From: Acidobacteriaceae bacterium dw_441
GTDB taxonomy: Bacteria > Acidobacteriota > Terriglobia > Terriglobales > Acidobacteriaceae
NCBI GenBank assembly: GCA_018449715.1
Contig: JAAVVA010000002.1
Location: forward strand, 186,001-250,000
Length of the DNA stretch: 64,000 nucleotides
Direction: 5' to 3'
Positions 45,942-55,570 of the stretch are shown here, piece by piece. The first letter of the stretch is position 1; each line of letters begins with the position of its first letter. The position numbers were made by a program, and so were the translations under genes. The notes below the pieces were generated by a model. The model was given only the letters and a program-made list of their open reading frames with translations. It was not told the DNA's origin and searched no databases.

Positions 45942-47837
45942 ATGTCCCCACGACTCGCAGCCCTGCCTCTGCTCCTGCTCGCCGCCACACCCGCCTTCGC
46001 GCAAAAGACTCCTATCAAGATCACCGCCGACCTCTCCGACGGGCCGCGCAAGATTTACCACGCGGAGATCGACATCCCCGTCACCCCCGGCGTCGTTTCG
46101 CTCACCACGCCCGAGTGGATTCCCGGCAATCATCGCCCCACCGGCCCCGCCAGCGACATCACCGGAGTCGTCTTCACCGCCAACGGCAAAACGCTCCCCT
46201 GGCGACGCGACGACGCGGATCTTTACCAGTTCCACGTGACCGTTCCCGAGGGTGTCACCACGCTGCACGCGCACCTCGACTGCATCGTGACCTCGCGCAT
46301 CAGCCAGAAGCTCGCCGTGCTCGAGTGGGAGAAGCTTCTGCTCTATCCCGCCAACATTCCCACCAAAGAGATTCCCATCGAGCCCTCCGTCACCGTCCCG
46401 AAGGGATGGGGCATCGGCACCGCGCTCGCCCCGACCGATGGCTACGATCCGCAGCACCCCGCCGGTGGAACCACCCATTACGCTGCCACCAACGTCGAGC
46501 AGCTTGAGGACTCCCCTGTCATCACGGGCGAGTACTTCCACGAGTTCGCACTCGCCCCCGAGGTCTCTCCGAAGCACTACATTGATGTCGTCTCCGACGC
46601 CCCTGAAGACTCCAACCTTCGCCCCGAGCTTCTCTCCGAGCTGAACAATCTCGTCCGCGAGACAGGAGCGGCCTACAACTCGCGCCACTACGGCGTCTAT
46701 CACTTTCTCCTCACTCTCTCCGACGTCGCTGGAGGTGAGGGTCTCGAGCATGGCCAGTCCTCCGACAACGGGGTTGGAGAGAAAGGTTTTGCTGACGACG
46801 CGCACCAGATCGCCGAAGCCGACCTGCTCGCGCATGAGTTCACGCACTCGTGGAACGGCAAGTACCGCCGCCCCTTCAACCTCTACCAGGACGACTTCCA
46901 CAAGATGCAGCAGGGTTCGCTGCTGTGGGTCTACGAGGGCATGACGCAGTACCTCGGCAACGTGCTCGCCGCGCGGGCAGGGCTGAAGACGCAGGAGCAG
47001 TATCGCGACCTGCTCGCGATGTCCGCCGCCAGCCTCGACTACAAGCCGGGCCGCCAGTGGCGCTCCACCGAGGACACCGCCATCTCCGCCAGCATCCTGC
47101 GCGGAGGCAATCCCGCGTGGTCGAACTGGCGCCGAGGGCAGGACTACTACCAGGAGGGCGAACTATTCTGGCTCGACGCCGACACTCTGATCCGCAAGCA
47201 GACCGGCAACAAGAAGTCCCTCACTGACTTCCTGCACATCTTCCTCGCCAAAGGTGGCAACACCGGCCCGCTCATCGTTCCGTATAACCGCGACGAGCTG
47301 GTTGCCGACCTCAACCAGGTCGTTCCCTACGACTGGGCCACCTTCATCCGCCAGCGCATCGACAACGTCAACCCGCGTGCCAACCTCGACGGCATTGAGC
47401 GCGGAGGCTACCGCCTCGTCTTCACCGACAAGCCCAATGCCTCCGAGCGCACGATGGCCTCCGTCGGGGGCCGTCGCACGGCTGGCATCAACGCGTGGTA
47501 CTCGCTCGGTCTGCGCGTCTCGGCGGAGGGAGTTATCTCCGACGTTCGCTGGGGAAGCCCTGCCGATAAGGCCAATCTCGCTCCCGGACAGAAGATCCTC
47601 GCGATCAACGGCAACATCTTCTCCTCTGGCGCGCTGAAGGAAGCCATTCAGCAGGCCAAGGGCAAGACCGACCCCATCCACCTCATCCTGCAGGCTGACA
47701 CCTTCGTCTCGATGTCCGACCTCGACTACCACGACGGCGAACGCTTCCCCGTGCTCGAGCGCGTCAAGGGAACGCCAGCGTACCTCGACGACATCACCGC
47801 TCCACTCACCACCCCGGAGAAGAAGCCGACGAAGTAG
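45942..47837 (+). CDS. Secreted M61 family metallopeptidase with PDZ domain
   Basis: A 631-residue protein from ATG 45942, preceded by AAAGGAA. Signal peptide MSPRLAALPLLLLAATPAFA. An N-terminal beta-domain of about 200 residues is followed by the catalytic HEFTH (ADLLAHEFTHSWNGKYRRP) with a downstream Glu in VYEGMTQYLG, the M61 glycyl-aminopeptidase arrangement. The C-terminal 130 residues include a PDZ domain (GSPADKANLAPGQKILAINGN). It is probably periplasmic or outer-surface. A bidirectional terminator follows. Confidence 0.9.
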   Translation: MSPRLAALPLLLLAATPAFAQKTPIKITADLSDGPRKIYHAEIDIPVTPGVVSLTTPEWIPGNHRPTGPASDITGVVFTANGKTLPWRRDDADLYQFHVTVPEGVTTLHAHLDCIVTSRISQKLAVLEWEKLLLYPANIPTKEIPIEPSVTVPKGWGIGTALAPTDGYDPQHPAGGTTHYAATNVEQLEDSPVITGEYFHEFALAPEVSPKHYIDVVSDAPEDSNLRPELLSELNNLVRETGAAYNSRHYGVYHFLLTLSDVAGGEGLEHGQSSDNGVGEKGFADDAHQIAEADLLAHEFTHSWNGKYRRPFNLYQDDFHKMQQGSLLWVYEGMTQYLGNVLAARAGLKTQEQYRDLLAMSAASLDYKPGRQWRSTEDTAISASILRGGNPAWSNWRRGQDYYQEGELFWLDADTLIRKQTGNKKSLTDFLHIFLAKGGNTGPLIVPYNRDELVADLNQVVPYDWATFIRQRIDNVNPRANLDGIERGGYRLVFTDKPNASERTMASVGGRRTAGINAWYSLGLRVSAEGVISDVRWGSPADKANLAPGQKILAINGNIFSSGALKEAIQQAKGKTDPIHLILQADTFVSMSDLDYHDGERFPVLERVKGTPAYLDDITAPLTTPEKKPTK

Positions 47838-47857
47838 CTTTCTTCTTCAGGCAACAA

Positions 47858-47895
47858 AAAAGAGGCGCAGCCCGCAAAGGCCGCGCCTCTTTTTG
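47858..47895. terminator. Bidirectional rho-independent terminator
   Basis: AAAAAGAGGCGC (47858-47869) pairs with GCGCCTCTTTTT (47884-47895), 14-nt loop. It serves the M61 gene and the convergent TonB receptor. Confidence 0.9.
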
Positions 47896-47908
47896 TTTGT
47901 GTTCAGGG

Positions 47909-50875
47909 TTAGAAGTTGAACGACGCGATCAGCATGATGCGGCGTACCGCGGTCTGCGAGCTGAACTGCTGTCCCGCCAGAGTGGTGTACTGGCCGAACC
48001 TGGGCGAACTCAAGCTGCTTGTCGGCGTCGCATACGGAACCATGTTGAACAGGTTCATCGCCTGCGCTCCCAGGGTGAAGGTGTACTTCCGCCCCGAGCT
48101 TCCGGCTCCCATTCCCATTGGGCCGCCGCCGGGTCCGCCGCCGCGAGGTCCGCCGCCGCCACCACCACGAGAGCCGCCAGCACCACTGCCACCGCGACGT
48201 CCTCCCTGGCTGCCGCCCTGTCCACTCTGACCACCGCCAGTCCTCTCACCGAATCCGAAGACCTTCGCAAGCCGCAGATTGACCGTTGCATTGGCCGGTC
48301 CCGTGCAGTAATTGATCGGAACCGGAGTCAGGTCACCTGTCTGGGTCGGGCTGAAGTCCGCCGAGTTCGTGCAGTTGCCACGATCGCCATTCAGGAAGTA
48401 AGGACGGGCGTTGTAGACAGACGATCCCAGAGGATCGAGGCCGCTCGTGATGTTATACGGAGTTCCCGACTGCGCGATGATGAACGGACTCGCCGCAATC
48501 GCATACGGAAGCTGCATCGTGCCGCCAATGACTCCGAAGTTCCTGCGCGCAAAGGTCGCGCGGCCATAATCGACCTTCGTATTCGTGTTGCTGGTCGGAA
48601 AGAATCCCGCGCCCGAGGTATTCGCGTCGCCGTAGCTCAACCCATAGAAACCGAACAGCGTCACGTTTCTGAAGCGCGCATTTCCGTTGACCATCAACTG
48701 GCTCTCCCGGAAGACGGCTCCTGACTGGAACTGATAGTTGTAAGGAGTTCCCTGCGTAGTGGAGTCATAGAAGTTCCGGCTCAGATATTCATGCACGCCG
48801 CGGGCGTTCATGTAGTTGACCGAGATCGTCCCCCTGCGCCCAATCTGCTGGTCTACACCAATCGCCGTCTGCAAGGTATACGCGCTGCGAATCCCATCGC
48901 CCATCGAATAGATAGTCCCTCTGCGCGGAGCCGAGGAGGAGCCGCAGCTTTCAGGAGTGTTCGGCCCGCAACCGCTTCCGGGATTGATGAACGTGGACCG
49001 CACCTGCGCCGTGCCATCCAGTTGCAGAGTGTTTACATAGTTGGTCAGAGTAAAGCGGTTGTAGAAGATGCCATATCCTCCACGCACCACCGTGAGCGGC
49101 GACTTGTCCTTGCCTCGTGGAATTCCCCAGGCAAACGACACACGCGGAGCAAAGTCATGGGAACTGTTGATATTGTTCTGCGCCTCAAAACGAAGACCGG
49201 CGCTGATCGTCAGGTTCTGCTTCGGCTTCCAGTCGTCCTCGGCATAGAGTCCCACATCGGTCATACGTGCATGAATCGTCGGCTTGTTGATCGCCGTGAT
49301 CGCATACTGTCCCGGGTTTCCGCACTGATACGAAGAGATGCCGGAGTTTGCCTGGTCGCACGGCGTCGCCGTTGGCGCACAGTTGCTCGGTCTCTTGATG
49401 CCGGGGTTCGTATCCGTACACGGATCCAGAAGGTACGAATAGGTAAACGTGCCGTTCGAACCCTGCGTCGACATCAGGTCTTCCCCCGTCGTACGCAGTC
49501 TTCCGCCCAGGCGCATGAAGTGCTTTTCCAAGGCAATGGATGTGTAGTTCTGAACTTCGATATGCGTCGAGGTCGAGTGCTGCGTTCCCGCGCTCGAACC
49601 TCCCGCCGTAAAGATACCCTGCACCGAAAGGGTTGGCGCTGTGCTCAGAGGGTCCTGCGCCGAGTAGTCGCGCTGATACTCGAACCTCGTCTCGTTGATC
49701 ACGCGCGGACTGATGATCTGGGTATCGCTTATCTGAATCGTGTGCTCCGTGGTTTCGGAGTTATAACCGGTGGTCGCCAGGTTGGTATTTCCAATACCGT
49801 TGTTCTGCGAGCTGTTGATGTCGTACTGATAGCGCACCGTCAGGGTGTTCTTCTCGCCCAGCGCAAGGTCGATGCGTGGCGAGATATCGCTGCGCGTCTG
49901 CGGATGGAAGACCGCGCGGATCGATTCAGGAACGGACTGGGAGTAGACGCAGCCCTGGGCTCCGGGAAGGCAGGGCGTCGTCGGGTCCGACGGATTGGCA
50001 TAGAAGCCGCCGGGGTTCACGATCGAGTTGTCCTGAATGTTACGGTGCGAGCCTCCCACCGTGAACGACGAGAAGCGGTTGATCGGGCCGCTGATGCTGC
50101 CCAGCATGAAGACCGTGTGGTAGTCCGGCTGGTTGTTGCTCTGCCCGAGGAACGGGTTCGAGGTGTTGAACGACTTGTCGCCGCCCTGGATGCTGTAGAA
50201 GCCGTGGTACTTGTCCGTGCCGGGCTTGGTGAAGACCTCCACGCGGCCATAGCCAAGCGTGTCGTACTGCGCCGAAAACGGATTCTGGTTGATGCGGATC
50301 TCGCGGATTGACGACTTCGGAGGAAGCTGCCCGCCCGTGAATCCGTCTACGTAGATCTGGCCGCCATCTGGTCCCGCCGTGGGACCGGCGAGCGCGGAAA
50401 GCTCCGACGAAAGCTCGTCCGGGTCATCGGAAAGCGCATCGAGGTCCTTGCCCTTGATCACAGTCGAGCTGGCATTGCTCTCCTGGTCCACGCTGACCTG
50501 CTGGCTCTCTGCCGTGACCTGCACCTCCTGCGACTCCGTTTGCAGGGACATCTTCACGTCCAACGCAAGCGCCTGCCCTGCGGTGATGCGAACCCCCTGC
50601 CGCACGAAGGTGGAGAAGCCGTTCATCGTCACCGTCATCGCATACGTTCCCGGAGCGACTCCCGTGACCGCATAGCTTCCGTCGTCCTTCGACTGAACGA
50701 TAAAGGCCTTGCCCTTGACAGGAGTCAACGTAACCGTAGCCCCCGGAATCACCGCTTCATCGGGGTCGGTAACAGTTCCATGAACCGAGGCTCCGGGCGT
50801 CTGCGCCCTCATCCCGATCGACGTCAAGGCCATCAAAAGAAACAAAAAGAACTTCAGTGTCCTGCGAAATCCCAT
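47909..50875 (-). CDS. TonB-dependent receptor with carboxypeptidase-regulatory-like domain
   Basis: A 988-residue outer-membrane receptor of the Acidobacteriota Oar-like type. Signal peptide about 1-25, then a carboxypeptidase-regulatory-like domain (ASVHGTVTDPDEAVIPGATV, residues about 30-110), a plug domain with IYVDGFTGGQLPPKSSI, and a beta barrel ending in an aromatic residue (LIASFNF). A Gly/Arg/Pro-rich insert of about 55 residues (positions about 875-930, DNA 48086-48245) sits in a barrel loop near the C-terminus. Ligand unknown. The DUF5666 gene 54 bp upstream is probably in the same transcript. Confidence 0.9.
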   Translation of the reverse strand: MGFRRTLKFFLFLLMALTSIGMRAQTPGASVHGTVTDPDEAVIPGATVTLTPVKGKAFIVQSKDDGSYAVTGVAPGTYAMTVTMNGFSTFVRQGVRITAGQALALDVKMSLQTESQEVQVTAESQQVSVDQESNASSTVIKGKDLDALSDDPDELSSELSALAGPTAGPDGGQIYVDGFTGGQLPPKSSIREIRINQNPFSAQYDTLGYGRVEVFTKPGTDKYHGFYSIQGGDKSFNTSNPFLGQSNNQPDYHTVFMLGSISGPINRFSSFTVGGSHRNIQDNSIVNPGGFYANPSDPTTPCLPGAQGCVYSQSVPESIRAVFHPQTRSDISPRIDLALGEKNTLTVRYQYDINSSQNNGIGNTNLATTGYNSETTEHTIQISDTQIISPRVINETRFEYQRDYSAQDPLSTAPTLSVQGIFTAGGSSAGTQHSTSTHIEVQNYTSIALEKHFMRLGGRLRTTGEDLMSTQGSNGTFTYSYLLDPCTDTNPGIKRPSNCAPTATPCDQANSGISSYQCGNPGQYAITAINKPTIHARMTDVGLYAEDDWKPKQNLTISAGLRFEAQNNINSSHDFAPRVSFAWGIPRGKDKSPLTVVRGGYGIFYNRFTLTNYVNTLQLDGTAQVRSTFINPGSGCGPNTPESCGSSSAPRRGTIYSMGDGIRSAYTLQTAIGVDQQIGRRGTISVNYMNARGVHEYLSRNFYDSTTQGTPYNYQFQSGAVFRESQLMVNGNARFRNVTLFGFYGLSYGDANTSGAGFFPTSNTNTKVDYGRATFARRNFGVIGGTMQLPYAIAASPFIIAQSGTPYNITSGLDPLGSSVYNARPYFLNGDRGNCTNSADFSPTQTGDLTPVPINYCTGPANATVNLRLAKVFGFGERTGGGQSGQGGSQGGRRGGSGAGGSRGGGGGGPRGGGPGGGPMGMGAGSSGRKYTFTLGAQAMNLFNMVPYATPTSSLSSPRFGQYTTLAGQQFSSQTAVRRIMLIASFNF

Positions 50876-50929
50876 TCCTTCTCCTCAATCAAATGCACAT
50901 ACGCAAATCCCATCGGGATGGCAGGAGGG

Positions 50930-52141
50930 TTACTGCGGGCCGCCTGCGCCCTCGGCGGCGGCTGCTCCACCGCCCATATTCCACGGCGAAAGCGTCATCG
51001 CGGGAGAACCGCTCGGTGAGGCCGCCAGAATCGGCTCGACCCCCGAGAGCATCGTGACCGCTGTGACCTTCTCACTGCCCGGAGCGGTTTCCGTGGCCAC
51101 GATCATCACGGCGTCCCCTACCTTCAGATCAGCCAGCGATTCGGTCGGAAGCCTCTGCAAAACCTGCGAAAGATCGCCTCCACCAGCACGTCCTGCTCCG
51201 CCGGGACCTCCCGGTCCGCCTGCTCCGGGCCGTGGAGCCCCGCCTTCGGCGGCAGTTCCTGCCGGAGCACTGCCTCCATTCGCTCCCGCGGCGCTCGCGG
51301 CGGCTGCACCGCCGCGAGCGCGTGCCGCAAACCTTGCGGCCATCTCAGGCGGCAGCTTGCGAAGGTCGGAGTTTCCCGTAACGCTCACCGACATCGTCTT
51401 CTTTGTGGTGAGATCCTTCAGCGTCAGCACGCCACCGGCGGCATTCAGCGTCGCTACCGTTCCCGAAAGATTCAGGAATGCTCCGCTGACAATCTCTTCC
51501 GCCTGAATCGTCGCTCCGTCTTCCGATTTGCCGCCGCGCACGCGAAGCTGGTCGCCTGTACGAATCTGGTCCAGCGCTCCCGGCTTCGTATCTTCAAACT
51601 TCACGGAATCCGGTGCATAACGGCGGAACTTCGTCGTGGCGGAGGTCTCCACCTGAATGGTTCTCGCGCCTGCCTTGATCGTCAGCGTCGAGCCATTTAC
51701 CGCGCTCACCAACCCGCCCGAGCCGCGCCGCTGCCAGTCGGCCTTGTCCGCCTCGTTCTTCTGCGCGATGTCGGACGACTTCATCAGGATGACCCTGGTC
51801 GCCTGCAGCGAGCCATCATCCTCTGCCTTGCCCACCGCCAGCACCCGGTCACCCACGGCGATCTCGCTAAACGTGCCTGGCTGGGCGGTCTTCAAATCCG
51901 TGCTTCCGGGCGCAAGCTGCAGAACCTTCGCGCCATCCCCAACGGTAACGCTCGTCTGCGCTCCACCGTCGGCGGCCACCGTCAGGGTATTTCCCGAAAT
52001 TGCCTTGACCGTCCCCAGCTGCCTTGCTGCCGCTGCTGCCGGAGCCTGTGCCGCAATCGGGGAGGGGAAAACAGCCACTGCGCTTCCCAGAGCAATCCCT
52101 GCGGCCAGCGAAGCTGTGTGGAGGGCCGATCGTATCTGCAT
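50930..52141 (-). CDS. Secreted DUF5666-type repeat protein with Gly/Pro-rich insert
   Basis: A 403-residue exported protein (signal peptide LHTASLAAGIALGSAVAVFPSPIAAQA). It contains three or four related OB-like units of about 70 residues: GTVKAISGNTLTVAADGG, GGLVSAVNGSTLTIKAGA and GTVATLNAAGGVLTLKDL, each followed by a VGDxVxxxG-type turn (AVGDRVLAVGKAEDDGSLQATRV). This matches DUF5666. Residues about 275-320 are Ala/Gly/Pro-rich (GAPRPGAGGPGGPGG). The gene sits directly upstream of the TonB receptor, which has a similar Gly-rich insert, so the two may cooperate at the surface. Confidence 0.78.
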   Translation of the reverse strand: MQIRSALHTASLAAGIALGSAVAVFPSPIAAQAPAAAAARQLGTVKAISGNTLTVAADGGAQTSVTVGDGAKVLQLAPGSTDLKTAQPGTFSEIAVGDRVLAVGKAEDDGSLQATRVILMKSSDIAQKNEADKADWQRRGSGGLVSAVNGSTLTIKAGARTIQVETSATTKFRRYAPDSVKFEDTKPGALDQIRTGDQLRVRGGKSEDGATIQAEEIVSGAFLNLSGTVATLNAAGGVLTLKDLTTKKTMSVSVTGNSDLRKLPPEMAARFAARARGGAAAASAAGANGGSAPAGTAAEGGAPRPGAGGPGGPGGAGRAGGGDLSQVLQRLPTESLADLKVGDAVMIVATETAPGSEKVTAVTMLSGVEPILAASPSGSPAMTLSPWNMGGGAAAAEGAGGPQ

Positions 52142-52448
52142 CTATCTGTCCGTCCTGTGAGATATGGGCTGACACTCCGGCTCTCGGTCCTGCCTGAACC
52201 GGGCCTGCCCGTCTTACGTGAGGTTCTGTACGTGAAAGACGCTCCGCTTTGTTAAAAGTTTCCAAAAACAGGGGAGATTTAGGACGGTACCGAAGAAGTT
52301 ATCTCACCTTCGGCAATAAAACTGTTAGTTCAGTTTTCACGCGGTCTTCCGGGGCTGAAAGTATCGCCGTATCGCCCTCAAAATTCAATCGCTACAACCG
52401 GAGACGCCCCTCGCGCATCTCCTCTCACGGAGAGCCAAAACAATCATC
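52142..52448. promoter_or_regulatory. Divergent intergenic region with short inverted repeat
   Basis: The 307-bp gap between the DUF5666 gene and treS holds no gene. It contains a 7-bp dyad AAAACTG (52318-52324) and CAGTTTT (52331-52337) with a TTAGTT spacer, which could be an operator for treS, and AT-richer stretches suitable for divergent promoters. Confidence 0.35.
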
Positions 52449-54179
52449 GTGAAGAAAGCCGGCAGCGCCACCGATCCCCTCTGGTACAAAGACGCCATCA
52501 TCTATGAGTTGCATGTCCGCACCTTCCAGGACTCGAACGGTGACGGCATCGGAGACCTTCCCGGCCTCCTCTCACGGATGGACTACCTGAAAGAGCTGGG
52601 CGTTACCTGCCTCTGGCTTCTTCCCTTCTACCCCTCGCCCCTGAAGGACGACGGCTACGACATCGCCAACTACACCGACGTCAACTCCAGCTACGGCACC
52701 ATCGACGACTTCAAACGCGTGCTCGACGCCGCGCACCAGCGCAACATGCAGGTGCTCGTCGAGCTGGTCATCAACCACACCTCCGACCAGCACCCGTGGT
52801 TTCAGGCCGCGCGCCTCGCTCCTCCCGGTTCGCCCGAGCGCAACTTCTATGTCTGGTCCAGCACCGATCAGATTTACAAAGACGCTCCCATCATCTTCTC
52901 CGACACCGAGAAGTCGAACTGGACCTGGGACGACACCGCCAAGGCCTTCTACTGGCACCGCTTCTTCTCGCACCAGCCCGACCTGAACTTCGACAACCCC
53001 GCCGTCATGGAAGAGGTCCTCAAGGCCATGCGCTTCTGGCTCGACCTCGGCGTCGACGGCCTCCGGCTCGACGCCATACCGTACCTCGTCGAGCGCGACG
53101 GCACCATGTGCGAGAACCTCCCCGAGACGCACCACATCATCAAGCGCCTTCGCGCCGCCATCGATGCCGAGTACACCAACCGCTTCACCCTCGCCGAGGC
53201 CAACCAGTGGCCCCCCGAGGTCCGGCCCTACTTCGGCGATGGCGACGAGTGTCACATGGCCTTCCACTTCCCATTGATGCCCCGCATCTACATGGCGCTG
53301 CGGCAGGAAGACCGCCTTCCCATCGCCGACATCATGGCCCGCACCCCTCCCATCCCCGACACCTGCCAGTGGGGCCTCTTCCTCCGCAATCACGACGAGC
53401 TGACGCTGGAGATGGTCACCTCCGACGAGCGCGACTACATGTACTTTGCCTACTCGGCCGACCCGCGCATGAGGGTCAACTCCGGCATCCGCCGCCGCCT
53501 CGCGCCTCTGCTCGACAACAACCGCCTCCGCATCCAGCTGCTCAACTCCATCCTGCTCAGCTTCCCCGGCACACCCATCCTTTATTACGGCGACGAGATC
53601 GGCATGGGCGACAACATCTACCTGGGCGACCGCAACTCCGTCCGCACGCCGATGCAGTGGAACTCCGACCGCAACGCGGGCTTCTCCACCGCCAACCCGG
53701 CGCGCCTCAGCTTCCCTGTCATCATGGACCCGGTCTACGGCTACCAAGCCGTCAACGTCGAGGCGGAGCTGGCCGACCAGTCCTCGCTGCTGCACTGGAC
53801 CCGCAACATGATCGCGCTGCGGAAGCTCTTCCAGGTCTTCGGACGCGGCACGCTGGAGTTCCTCAATCCAGATAACCGTAAGATCCTCGCCTACATCCGG
53901 CATTACGATCCCACCTCGCCCTCGCGCGAGCAGACCGCCACCGGGCGCAACCGCAATACCTCCTCGCCCGGAACCGAGACGATCCTCTGCGTTGCCAACC
54001 TCTCGCGCTTCGCCCAGCCCGTCTCGCTCGATCTTTCGGAGTTCGCCGGGATGACCCCGGTCGAGATGCTCGGCTATGTCCCCTTCCCTGTCATCACCGA
54101 CCAGCCCTACCCTCTCACTCTCGCGCCCTACACCTTCTTCTGGCTTGAGTTGCAACCACCCTCGCCTCCGGCTTTATGA
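52449..54179 (+). CDS. treS: Trehalose synthase (maltose alpha-D-glucosyltransferase), GH13
   Basis: A 576-residue GH13 enzyme from GTG 52449 that interconverts maltose and trehalose. The catalytic residues are Asp208 ([11 protein letters not shown]), Glu250 (TLAEANQW) and Asp316 ([10 protein letters not shown]). The N-terminal [23 protein letters not shown] and [14 protein letters not shown] are typical of TreS, as is the [22 protein letters not shown] block. The last 100 residues form the C-terminal beta domain. No maltokinase domain is fused. The downstream glycosyltransferase-like and membrane-channel genes suggest an osmotic-stress unit. Confidence 0.93.
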   Translation: MKKAGSATDPLWYKDAIIYELHVRTFQDSNGDGIGDLPGLLSRMDYLKELGVTCLWLLPFYPSPLKDDGYDIANYTDVNSSYGTIDDFKRVLDAAHQRNMQVLVELVINHTSDQHPWFQAARLAPPGSPERNFYVWSSTDQIYKDAPIIFSDTEKSNWTWDDTAKAFYWHRFFSHQPDLNFDNPAVMEEVLKAMRFWLDLGVDGLRLDAIPYLVERDGTMCENLPETHHIIKRLRAAIDAEYTNRFTLAEANQWPPEVRPYFGDGDECHMAFHFPLMPRIYMALRQEDRLPIADIMARTPPIPDTCQWGLFLRNHDELTLEMVTSDERDYMYFAYSADPRMRVNSGIRRRLAPLLDNNRLRIQLLNSILLSFPGTPILYYGDEIGMGDNIYLGDRNSVRTPMQWNSDRNAGFSTANPARLSFPVIMDPVYGYQAVNVEAELADQSSLLHWTRNMIALRKLFQVFGRGTLEFLNPDNRKILAYIRHYDPTSPSREQTATGRNRNTSSPGTETILCVANLSRFAQPVSLDLSEFAGMTPVEMLGYVPFPVITDQPYPLTLAPYTFFWLELQPPSPPAL

Positions 54180-54308
54180 TCGTCTAAATCGTTTCCCTCG
54201 GGGAGGTCCCGAGGAGAGGACTCGTCTTTTACCGCCAGTCCGCATCTCATCTCCCAGAGCCGTCCGCAGCAGCGTAGTCTACGGACATAAGGACAGCCGC
54301 AACGCACG

Positions 54309-55520
54309 ATGGCCTCCACACCGACCAAACTCGCAATCGCCCCTCCAGAGGTCAGCGCCCCCGTCGGCAGCACCGGACTCCTGATCCATCTCAGCGTCGT
54401 CTCGCCGGAAGAGCTTGAGCCTACCCTCTCGAAGCTCTCCTCGGCCCTGCAGGACCAGTCGGTTCTTGTCACTGTCCCGGAAGGCATCAGCCTCGAGTCG
54501 CTCCAGTTCCCCAACCTTCAGCTGCTGCCCCATACCCCGGCAGCCTCCTCGACGACGAGCTGGGTTCTCACCGCCGCCGACTACCTCAACATGCACAAGC
54601 TTGCGGTCGAGCACCAGGCCTCCGGCTGTCTCCTGCTGGGAGCAGGAGCCTTCACCTTGCCATCGGCGTCCCTCCGTTCGCTCGCCGAGGCGACGCTCTC
54701 TGGCTCGTCCGATCTCGTCGTCGCGCACTACCACCCCGGACCGAGAGAGAGTCTGGTCAACTCCGCGATCCTCTACCCGGTCACCCGCGCCCTCTTCTGC
54801 TCGCGCCCACGTTTTCCTCTCGCCATCGACCTCGGCCTCTCCACCCGCATGGCGGAACGCCTTGCCGCCTCGGCCCAGCGCTTCACCGCCGCCAATCAGG
54901 AGGAGTCTCTCCTCTGGCCCGTCGCCGAAGCCGCCTCCGCGGGCTTCACCTCGTCGGAGTTCGACACCCCCTCCCGCGTCCTGCCGCAGCCCGCGGCCAC
55001 CGACCTCAACGCTCTCTTCAGCAACATCCTCGGCTCCTTCTTCAACGACATCGACCTCCGCGCCCCCTTCTGGCAGCGCATGAGAGCCGTCATTCCTCCC
55101 CCCCAGATGGTCGATCTTCCGTCGCCGCCCGAGCCGCTTGACGTGGCCGCCATGCTGGAGTCCTTCCACCTCGCCTACTCCAACCTGCAGGAGATCTGGA
55201 GCCTCGTGCTTCCGCCTCATACCCTACTCGGCCTCAAGCACCTGTCCGTCATGCCGCCGGACAGCTTCCGTATGCCCGACAGCCTGTGGACCCGCATTGT
55301 CTATGACTTCATCCTGGCCTATCGCCTGCGCACGATGAATCGCGGCCACTTGCTCGGCGCGCTTACACCGCTTTATCTCGCGTGGGTGGCTTCGCACCTT
55401 ACTCTTATCCAAAGCGGTATCGCCGCCGAACGCCACATCGAAGACCTCGCTCTGGCCTTTGAAACCGATAAACCCTACCTGGTCTCGCGCTGGCGCTGGC
55501 CCGACCGCTTCAACCCGTAG
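54309..55520 (+). CDS. Glycosyltransferase-like protein of the TreS cluster
   Basis: A 403-residue protein that I can compare only loosely with mannosylglycerate synthase: a Rossmann-like N-terminal half (SVLVTVPEGISL, a GCLLLGAGAF strand, then SDLVVAHYHPGPRESLVNS) and a helical C-terminal half with IVYDFILAYRLRTMNRGHLLGALTPLYLAWVAS. In mannosylglycerate synthase the strand after the nucleotide region ends in DxD; here the equivalent reads GAG, so the metal motif appears lost. It is 129 bp after treS and 50 bp before the channel gene. Function unproven. Confidence 0.5.
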   Translation: MASTPTKLAIAPPEVSAPVGSTGLLIHLSVVSPEELEPTLSKLSSALQDQSVLVTVPEGISLESLQFPNLQLLPHTPAASSTTSWVLTAADYLNMHKLAVEHQASGCLLLGAGAFTLPSASLRSLAEATLSGSSDLVVAHYHPGPRESLVNSAILYPVTRALFCSRPRFPLAIDLGLSTRMAERLAASAQRFTAANQEESLLWPVAEAASAGFTSSEFDTPSRVLPQPAATDLNALFSNILGSFFNDIDLRAPFWQRMRAVIPPPQMVDLPSPPEPLDVAAMLESFHLAYSNLQEIWSLVLPPHTLLGLKHLSVMPPDSFRMPDSLWTRIVYDFILAYRLRTMNRGHLLGALTPLYLAWVASHLTLIQSGIAAERHIEDLALAFETDKPYLVSRWRWPDRFNP

Positions 55521-55570
55521 ACGAAAGGGCCGGACAAACGGCCACATCCCACTCCGAAGGAGATCCGCCC

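Noticed and set aside
48791..50311. 506-codon plus-strand frame opposite the TonB receptor
   Set aside because: It has the Arg/Val-rich composition typical of antisense shadows in GC-rich DNA, while the minus strand encodes a recognisable receptor.
52572..54155. 527-codon minus-strand frame opposite treS
   Set aside because: Shadow of the GH13 gene; low-complexity Glu/Val/Gly composition.
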